This document shows positions 58,470-64,000 of a stretch of DNA of 64,000 nt, piece by piece (positions within the stretch are counted from its first letter, which is position 1; every line of letters begins with the position of its first letter). Source of the stretch: Sphingomonas mollis (GTDB lineage Bacteria > Pseudomonadota > Alphaproteobacteria > Sphingomonadales > Sphingomonadaceae); NCBI RefSeq assembly GCF_016427505.1, contig NZ_JAELXS010000005.1, forward strand, positions 124,001-188,000, in the 5' to 3' direction. The notes beneath the pieces were generated by a model. The model did no database searches, was not told the DNA's origin, and saw only the letters and a program-made list of their open reading frames with translations. A program made the position numbers and the translations under genes.

Positions 58470-58877
58470 ATGACACCCAACGCCGCCCTGTTCGACCAGC
58501 TGCCGATCGGCCGCGATCCCGCCTCGGTTCGACGCCGGGTGGAGGCATTGGAAAAGCTGCTGGAGCGCAGTTTCACCATGCCGGGGATCAACCGGCCGTT
58601 CGGCCTCGACTTCCTGATCGGCCTCGTCCCCGTCGTCGGCGATGCACTCGCCGCGCTGATGGGCACATGGCTGGTCTGGGAAGCGCGCAATCTCGGCATG
58701 TCGAAATTCCAGATCGCGCGCATGATGGGCAATGTCGGCTTCGATGCGATACTTGGCGTCGTCCCATTCGTCGGCGACGCCGCCGATTTCTTCTTCCGGT
58801 CGAACACCCGCAACCTGCGGATTATCCACCGTCACCTCGACAAGCATCACCCCGGCACGGTCACGATCGACCGCTAA
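58470..58877 (+). CDS. DUF4112 domain-containing small membrane protein
   Basis: A 135-residue protein: an N-terminal soluble part (SVRRRVEALEKLLERSFTMP), then GLDFLIGLVPVVGDALAALM, a short linker (NLGMSKFQIARMMGNVGFDA) and GVVPFVGDAADFFFRSNTRN. These two PxVGD repeats define DUF4112 and sit in two membrane-associated helices. Function unknown. Its stop overlaps the stop of the convergent RNase T2 gene by four bases. Confidence 0.9.
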   Translation: MTPNAALFDQLPIGRDPASVRRRVEALEKLLERSFTMPGINRPFGLDFLIGLVPVVGDALAALMGTWLVWEARNLGMSKFQIARMMGNVGFDAILGVVPFVGDAADFFFRSNTRNLRIIHRHLDKHHPGTVTIDR

Positions 58878-59593
58878 CGCTCCCCGCGCCAGATCCTGAC
58901 GGGCGCGCTGGGGGCCAGCCCGCCCTGATGCGCCGGACAGGTTCGATAGCGGAACCGCTTGTCCAGACAGATCCACACCTCGTCCAGCCAGCCCTGCCTG
59001 TCGGCGGTGACACGCATCATCGTCGGCTGCAGCCCCGGATTGGCGCGCGCGATCGCCGTCGCCAGCCCCAGCGCCGTCAACGGCCGCCGCGACAGCGCAT
59101 CCATGTCCGGATAGCGCAGCCGCCCGTACAATGCCGTCGACTGCCCGAAATACCGCGCCGGCGAATACCCCGCCATGCAGGTGCCGTGCTTCGCCCATTC
59201 GTGCTGCATCAATTGCGCCGAGGGCGTCGAGCATAGATGCGCGCTCACCACCCGCGTCGGCAGCAGCGGCGTCGACCGGCAATATTGCGGCCAGTCCTTT
59301 CCTGTTCCATCGGGCCACAAGCCGTGCAGCGTGAAGCCGAACCGGTTGCCCCCGCCACACTGGAACGCCGCCGACTCGCGGTCGCCATTCTCGCGGCAAT
59401 ATTGCGGCGCCCAGGTGATCGCCAGGGTATAGCTGCCGATCGGCAGCACCCGGCGCGGCTGGCTGGACGAGGGAAGATCGGGCCGGATCGCCGGCACCCC
59501 GTCCGGCGCCGAACAGCTATACGCCTGCGCGCCCGCCACCGCCGGCACCGCCGCCATCAGCGCGCCGAACACGATCGACGATAGCCGCATCAT
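58874..59593 (-). CDS. Ribonuclease T2 family protein
   Basis: A 239-residue secreted endoribonuclease. The signal peptide is SIVFGALMAAVPAVAGA. The catalytic blocks are CAS I (FGFTLHGLWPDGTG) and CAS II (QHEWAKHGTCMAGY), each with the catalytic His, and many Cys for disulfides. It cuts RNA with little base preference through a 2',3'-cyclic phosphate. It probably scavenges RNA in the periplasm. The start overlaps the stop of the preceding gene (TGATG), so translation is coupled. Confidence 0.95.
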   Translation of the reverse strand: MMRLSSIVFGALMAAVPAVAGAQAYSCSAPDGVPAIRPDLPSSSQPRRVLPIGSYTLAITWAPQYCRENGDRESAAFQCGGGNRFGFTLHGLWPDGTGKDWPQYCRSTPLLPTRVVSAHLCSTPSAQLMQHEWAKHGTCMAGYSPARYFGQSTALYGRLRYPDMDALSRRPLTALGLATAIARANPGLQPTMMRVTADRQGWLDEVWICLDKRFRYRTCPAHQGGLAPSAPVRIWRGER

Positions 59594-60006
59594 ACGAGAT
59601 CTTCCGTCGTATCGTCGCTCATGCTGGCGAACCATGCCCGCGCATTCGGCCGGAACAGCAGGACCATGGCGATAACGCTCGACAATGTCTGGATCGTCGT
59701 CAGCACGCCGAACAGGCCCGCCGCCACCACCCCGCCCGATATCTGGAACAGGAAACCGACGACGTTGATCGCGGTCAGCGCCGTCAGCAGCCACAGCGCC
59801 ACCCGGCTCCCCCGCCGCGTCGCGAGCAACAGCAGCAGGATCGTCAGGCCGATCACCACCACGTTGATCGTCGCCGCCAGCACCGGCCCGCCAACCGACG
59901 CCGCCTCCTGCCAGCCCATCACCGCCAGCGCGATCGTCATCACGATCGACGCGGCATAGACCTGCTCGCCCAGTATCACCGATTTCGGCCGCATCGCATC
60001 CCCCAT
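59590..60006 (-). CDS. Four-helix hypothetical membrane protein
   Basis: A 138-residue protein with four predicted membrane helices: about 18-33, 42-62, 71-92 and 98-117 (VVVIGLTILLLLLATRRGS, LWLLTALTAINVVGFLFQI). The cytoplasmic C-terminus is acidic, SMSDDTTEDLV. I do not recognise it. It follows nadC by 71 bases and overlaps RNase T2, so nadC, this gene and RNase T2 may form one transcript. Confidence 0.75.
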   Translation of the reverse strand: MGDAMRPKSVILGEQVYAASIVMTIALAVMGWQEAASVGGPVLAATINVVVIGLTILLLLLATRRGSRVALWLLTALTAINVVGFLFQISGGVVAAGLFGVLTTIQTLSSVIAMVLLFRPNARAWFASMSDDTTEDLV

Positions 60007-60077
60007 GTTCGACCACGACGATAGCCCAGCACCCGCACTACGCAACCGACCTTGCGCCGAAGTGCCGGGGCGGGCCA

Positions 60078-60932
60078 TCAGATCGCGGTGAAATCCAGCC
60101 CGATGTCGACCGCCGGCGCCGACTGGGTCAGGCGACCGACGCTGATATAGGTCACGCCCGTCTCCGCGATCGCGCGGATCGTCTCCAGCCTGACCCCGCC
60201 CGATGCCTCGGTCGGCACCCGGCCGCCCACCATCGCCACCGCCCGGCGCAGCGCCGCGGCGTCCATATTGTCTAGCAGCAGGTGCGTCGCGCCCGCGTCC
60301 AGCGCGGGGACGATCTGGTCGATCCGGTCGACCTCGACGATGATCCGCGCGATCCCCGCCTGCACGGCGCGCGCCACCGCCGCCGCGACGCCGCCCGCCA
60401 CCGCGACGTGATTGTCCTTGATCATCGCCGCGTCCCACAACCCCATGCGGTGGTTGGTCGCCCCGCCCATCCGCGTCGCGTATTTTTCCAGCAGGCGCAG
60501 GCCGGGGATCGTCTTGCGCGTATCGAGCAGGGTCGCGCCCGTGCCCGCGATCGCCTCGACATGCGCCGCGGTCAGCGTCGCGACGCCCGACAGATGCTGC
60601 ACCGTGTTCAGCGCCGATCGCTCCGCCGTCAGCAGCGCCCGCGCCCGGCCGACGATCCGCAGCAACTCCGTGCCCGCCGCCACCCGGTCGCCATCCGTCA
60701 CCAGCCGCTCGATCGCGACATCGGGGTCCAGCGCGCGGAAGAACGCCTCGGCGATCTCGATCCCCGCCACCGTCATCGCATCGCGGCTGGCCATCACCCC
60801 GGCAAAGCGTGCGTCCGCCGGGATCACCGCATCGGACGTCACGTCGCCACCCCCGAATCCCCCCCCGCCCATATCCTCCGCCAGCGTGGCGGCGACGAAC
60901 GCATCGAGGTCGAACGGGGCAGGCAACGGCAT
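60078..60932 (-). CDS. nadC: Nicotinate-nucleotide diphosphorylase (carboxylating)
   Basis: A 284-residue enzyme that joins quinolinate and PRPP to give nicotinate mononucleotide, releasing CO2 (NAD synthesis). Motifs are LAEDMGGGGFGGGDVTSDAV, ALLTAERSALNTVQHLSGVA, LLDTRKTIPGLRLLEKYATR, GGATNHRMGLWDAAMIKDNH and EASGGVRLETIRAIAETGV. The ATG at 60932 opens the usual start. nadA, which makes quinolinate, is 1.4 kb away across the GGDEF gene; nadB is not in the window. Confidence 0.96.
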   Translation of the reverse strand: MPLPAPFDLDAFVAATLAEDMGGGGFGGGDVTSDAVIPADARFAGVMASRDAMTVAGIEIAEAFFRALDPDVAIERLVTDGDRVAAGTELLRIVGRARALLTAERSALNTVQHLSGVATLTAAHVEAIAGTGATLLDTRKTIPGLRLLEKYATRMGGATNHRMGLWDAAMIKDNHVAVAGGVAAAVARAVQAGIARIIVEVDRIDQIVPALDAGATHLLLDNMDAAALRRAVAMVGGRVPTEASGGVRLETIRAIAETGVTYISVGRLTQSAPAVDIGLDFTAI

Positions 60933-61149
60933 CGCGGGGGACTTTCCGGCAAGGGTCCGGCCGTGACACATCCGCCACGCCCCGTCCGTAAATGACGACG
61001 GGGCACGGAAATGTCATGACGGTCGTCGCACCGTCTAGCGTCCGATCGCAAGTTCGGACAGGTTGTCCGCAACCTAATATCAATACGATCCCGCTACCGA
61101 GCATGCGGGGCATTCGGTCAGGACGACGCAGGGCGTGTTACGCAGTTCG

Positions 61150-62277
61150 ATGGGTTTCAGTGCGCCGCGGCTAGCCATTACCCGGTGGCTCGCCTTTCCG
61201 GGATGCGACACGCCCGCCGAACTGCACCCGGCGTTGCTGGGGACGTTGTTCGGCACGCTGACGGTATTCTTCGCGGCGCTGGTCAACTCGGTGCTCGTCA
61301 CCGGTGTCGTCGCGTTTCATGAGGGCAGCGCCCCCTTTATCGGCTGGTTCGTGGTGGAGGTTGCGATCTGCACCGCCCGGCTGGCGGTGCTGGCCGTCTC
61401 GCTGCACCGCGCCGGGCGCGGGCGATCGACACCTACCGACCTGCATCTCTGGATGTCGGTGCTATGGGCGCTCAGCATCGGCTATGGCGGGTTCATCACG
61501 ATCACCGCGGGCGACTGGGTATCGACCGTCATCGTATGCCTGTCGTCGGCGGCAATGGCGGGCGGCGCATGCCTGCGCAATTACGCGGCGCCGCGCTTCG
61601 TCGTGCTGCTGCTGACCTGCAATCTAGTGCCATGCTGCCTCGCTGCCATCCTGTCCGACCAGCCGGCCTTGCTGGTGCTGCTGGTGCAGACGCCGCTCTT
61701 CATGGTCGGTATGACGGCGGGCGCGTTCCGCCTGAACCGCGCACTGGTCGCGACGATGCAGGCGGAAAGCGCGATGGTGCATCTGGCGCTGCACGATCCG
61801 CTGACCGGCCTGCTCAACCGGACCGGGCTGGAACAGGGATTTGCCGGCCGCGCGGGCGACGCGCTGTGCTACATCGATCTCGACGGGTTCAAGCGGATCA
61901 ACGACCGTTACGGCCATGCCGCCGGTGACGGCCTGCTCCAGACCGTCGCCGACCGGCTGCGTCAGGTCGCCGGGCCGGATGCGCTGGTCACGCGGATCGG
62001 CGGGGACGAATTCGTCGTCATCGCCGCCGATCATGACAATCACAGCGCGATCGCGCTCGGCAACGACATCGCCGCCGTATTGCGGGAACCCCATGCGATC
62101 GCCGGCGATCTCGTGGTGTCGGGCGCCAGCATCGGCATCGCCGTGCACGATGGCGGGGTCAGGCCGCTGGCCGACCTGATGGCCCGCGCCGACCGCAGCC
62201 TGTACCGCGTAAAGGCGATGGGCGGCGGCGCCCGCCTCGCCGATCCGGAACGGCAGGACGAACTCCTGCCGTTCTGA
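61150..62277 (+). CDS. Membrane-bound diguanylate cyclase (GGDEF)
   Basis: About 375 residues. An N-terminal region with about six membrane helices (TLFGTLTVFFAALVNSVLV, LWALSIGYGGFITITAGDW) is followed by a GGDEF domain: DPLTGLLNRTGLEQGF, CYIDLDGFKRINDRYGHAAG and the active-site IGGDEFVVIAA at residues 284-288. It makes cyclic di-GMP. There is no RxxD inhibitory site before GGDEF. The signal sensed by the membrane part is unknown. A GTG five codons earlier (61135) is an alternative start. It stands alone between nadC and nadA. Confidence 0.9.
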   Translation: MGFSAPRLAITRWLAFPGCDTPAELHPALLGTLFGTLTVFFAALVNSVLVTGVVAFHEGSAPFIGWFVVEVAICTARLAVLAVSLHRAGRGRSTPTDLHLWMSVLWALSIGYGGFITITAGDWVSTVIVCLSSAAMAGGACLRNYAAPRFVVLLLTCNLVPCCLAAILSDQPALLVLLVQTPLFMVGMTAGAFRLNRALVATMQAESAMVHLALHDPLTGLLNRTGLEQGFAGRAGDALCYIDLDGFKRINDRYGHAAGDGLLQTVADRLRQVAGPDALVTRIGGDEFVVIAADHDNHSAIALGNDIAAVLREPHAIAGDLVVSGASIGIAVHDGGVRPLADLMARADRSLYRVKAMGGGARLADPERQDELLPF

Positions 62278-62283
62278 ACGCCA

Positions 62284-63282
62284 TCAGTCGCCGGTTAGTG
62301 TCGCCGGTCCCAGATCGCCTTGCCCCACCGTGCCGCCCGCCATCGCCAGCATCGCATCGAGGCTCTTTTTGGCACGCAGCCGCAGCCCCTCCTCCATCTC
62401 GATCCGGGGTTCGAGATCACGAAGCGCCACGTACAGCTTCTCCATCGTGTTCAGCGCCATGTACGGGCAGATGTTGCAGTTACAGTTCCCGTCCGCCCCC
62501 GGCGCACCGATGAAGTGCTTGGTGGGCATTGCCCGCTCCATCTGATGAATGATGTGCGGCTCGGTCGCGACGATCAGCGTGTCGCCCGGCATCGCATTGG
62601 CATATTCCAGGATACCGCGCGTCGACCCGACATAATCGGCATGGTCCAGGATGATCGCAGGGCACTCCGGATGCGCCGCGATCGGCGCGCCGGGATGCTG
62701 CGCCTTCAGCTTCAGCAGCTCGGTTTCCGAAAACGCCTCGTGCACGATGCACACACCCGGCCACAACAGCATGTCGCGGCCCGTCTTGCGAGCCAGATAG
62801 CCGCCCAGATTGCGATCGGGGCCGAAGATGATCTTCTGGTCGAGCGGAATCTTGGCGAGGATAGCCTCCGCCGACGACGACGTGACGATCACGTCCGACA
62901 GCGCCTTCACCTCGGCCGAACAGTTGATGTACGTCAGCGCGATGTGATCGGGATGCTTCGCACGGAACGCGGCGAACTGTTCGGGCGGGCAGCTATCCTC
63001 CAGCGAGCAGCCGGCGTCCATGTCGGGCAGCACGACGATCTTCTGCGGGCTCAGGATCTTGGCCGTCTCCGCCATGAAGCGCACGCCGCAAAACGCGATC
63101 ACATCGGCATCGGTCGCCTGCGCCTTTTTCGACAGGTCGAGGCTGTCACCGACGAAATCGGCGATGTCCTGCAATTCCGGCTTCTGGTAATAATGCGCCA
63201 GGATCACCGCATTGCGCTCCTTGCGGAGCCGGTCGATCTCGGCCCGCAGGTCGAGCCCGGTGAAGTTGGTCGTCAATTCCAT
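62284..63282 (-). CDS. nadA: Quinolinate synthase NadA
   Basis: A 332-residue 4Fe-4S enzyme that condenses iminoaspartate with dihydroxyacetone phosphate to quinolinate. Signatures are ILAHYYQKPELQDIADFVGD, IAFCGVRFMAETAKILSPQK, VTYINCSAEVKA-like LTYINCSAEVKAL, FGPDRNLGGYLARKTGRD, HPECPAII and CNCNICPYMALNTMEKLY. The conserved cysteines of the iron-sulfur cluster are present. The start follows the DUF4230 stop by 28 bases, so the two may be cotranscribed. Confidence 0.97.
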   Translation of the reverse strand: MELTTNFTGLDLRAEIDRLRKERNAVILAHYYQKPELQDIADFVGDSLDLSKKAQATDADVIAFCGVRFMAETAKILSPQKIVVLPDMDAGCSLEDSCPPEQFAAFRAKHPDHIALTYINCSAEVKALSDVIVTSSSAEAILAKIPLDQKIIFGPDRNLGGYLARKTGRDMLLWPGVCIVHEAFSETELLKLKAQHPGAPIAAHPECPAIILDHADYVGSTRGILEYANAMPGDTLIVATEPHIIHQMERAMPTKHFIGAPGADGNCNCNICPYMALNTMEKLYVALRDLEPRIEMEEGLRLRAKKSLDAMLAMAGGTVGQGDLGPATLTGD

Positions 63283-63310
63283 CGATCGTCTCCGCCCGCG
63301 TCGGTTGCGG

Positions 63311-64000
63311 CTATTGCCTGTTCCCTAGCACTTCCGCCAGCGAGCGCGAGACATCCCAACGCTCATCGGTGGTCGTCGGATCATCGGCGAAGCGCACCTG
63401 CACCTTCGCATCCAGCCCGGCGGCGCGCAGCGGCAGCGCGAAACTGCGTTCCACCGCGCGGCGCGTGGCGTCCTTGGCCAGCCGCATCGTCGTCGGCTCG
63501 CGCGCCTGCCGCAGCAGTTCGGCCTGTCCGGCACGGCGGTTGGCGGCGTCCAGTCGCGATTCGGCGTCGGTGAAGGTCGTCAGCACGCCGCCCGATCCAT
63601 ATTCGCGCGTCGCCGCCAGATCGACCTGCGGACCATCCACCTCGACCGCCGGCAACCGCACCGACAGCGTCTTGGTGGCGGCATCCCACGCCACGTCGCG
63701 CTCGGTCAGCTTGCCCAGATCGACCTCGTACCGCACCGAGCCCGGCATGATGAGCGTCTTCTCGGTCGAAAAACCGAGCTGCGACTGGCGCGAGGTGACG
63801 ACCGCGACATAGCGCGCCGCGAACGCCGACAGCCGGTTCTGTTCGCGCAGCCCTTGCAGGCTCGCGCTCGCGATCGTCGTCGGATCGGGGGTCAGCCGGT
63901 CGGCGACGTAACGCTGCACCCCCAGCAGCGCGAGCAGGACCGCCAGCACCAGCAGGATGACGACGCCGGTCGCCTTCGCCAGAAACGATCCGGCCCCGCC
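63311..64000 (-). CDS. DUF4230 domain-containing protein, 5' end outside window
   Basis: At least 230 residues are visible, and the frame stays open to the right edge, so the start is missing. The N-terminal part holds a membrane helix (VVILLVLAVLLALLGVQ). The rest is DUF4230: AARYVAVVTSRQSQLGFSTE, MPGSVRYEVDLGKLTERDVA and TKTLSVRLPAVEVDGPQVDL. The C-terminus ends in a helical stretch, TRRAVERSFALPLRAAGL. The family is a periplasmic or membrane-anchored unknown. Confidence 0.85.
   Translation of the reverse strand, partial: GGAGSFLAKATGVVILLVLAVLLALLGVQRYVADRLTPDPTTIASASLQGLREQNRLSAFAARYVAVVTSRQSQLGFSTEKTLIMPGSVRYEVDLGKLTERDVAWDAATKTLSVRLPAVEVDGPQVDLAATREYGSGGVLTTFTDAESRLDAANRRAGQAELLRQAREPTTMRLAKDATRRAVERSFALPLRAAGLDAKVQVRFADDPTTTDERWDVSRSLAEVLGNRQ

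Noticed and set aside
1-64000. CRISPR array, prophage, transposase or integrase
   Set aside because: No regular direct repeats with spacers and no phage structural, integrase or IS genes were seen in any frame; the repeats are palindromic and scattered.

Overview
The window looks like a 64-kb piece of a Sphingomonas-type (Alphaproteobacteria, Sphingomonadales) chromosome. The basis is the very high GC content, PEPxxWA-CTERM secreted proteins, the alphaproteobacterial cell-cycle regulators SciP, CpdR and TrcR, a DUF1013/DUF1192/DUF1289/TIGR02300 gene complement, and a TonB-receptor-based glycan locus without SusD. I see no prophage, integrase, transposase or CRISPR array. The only mobile-looking DNA is short palindromic intergenic repeats. 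One such repeat sits in frame inside ligD.

Layout. 1-3.2 kb: SIMPL protein (cut at the left edge), GlsB-like stress membrane protein, SciP, mnmA. 3.3-9.3 kb: a candidate small RNA, a minus-strand pdxH-CDF-phzF operon, and the two-gene Ku/LigD end-joining system. 9.4-14.3 kb: a PEP-CTERM gene broken at a T8 tract, a hemerythrin-like protein, and a circularly permuted ATP-grasp/alpha-E fusion followed by a transglutaminase. 14.4-19.6 kb: a tightly packed dnaJ-like, brkB-like, fabI, GNAT, aroC operon, then a Thr/Gly-rich secreted protein. 19.6-25.8 kb: acyl-CoA ligase, 7TM-GGDEF cyclase, clpA, DUF1192. 25.9-38.4 kb: quinone oxidoreductase, trcR, dienelactone hydrolase, GST, an orphan ATP-grasp protein, DUF1289 and DEAD helicase, FAD oxidase, SapC, cytochrome b561, a second candidate small RNA, an N-formylglutamate amidohydrolase-family protein, cpdR, tRNA-Val.

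38.8-49.2 kb is the main accessory system. It is a glycan utilisation locus with a GH144-like lipoprotein, a TonB receptor, a LacI regulator, a GH3 glucosidase, an SGNH hydrolase and a GPH/MFS sugar transporter. A 16-bp perfect palindrome lies in the lacI/GH3 divergent promoter region. The gene set suggests beta-1,2-glucan or a similar glucan: depolymerisation outside, TonB uptake, GH3 hydrolysis, inner-membrane sugar import.

49.3-64 kb: YegD-like Hsp70, tRNA-Ala, TIGR02300, aroA-cmk-(PEP-CTERM)-rpsA-ihfB, tRNA-Leu abutting a peptide-binding lipoprotein gene, RNase T2, nadC, a second GGDEF protein, nadA, and a DUF4230 gene cut at the right edge. Three cell-cycle regulators of the CtrA network (SciP, CpdR, TrcR) lie within 37 kb. 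Many genes are coupled by 4-bp ATGA/GTGA overlaps.
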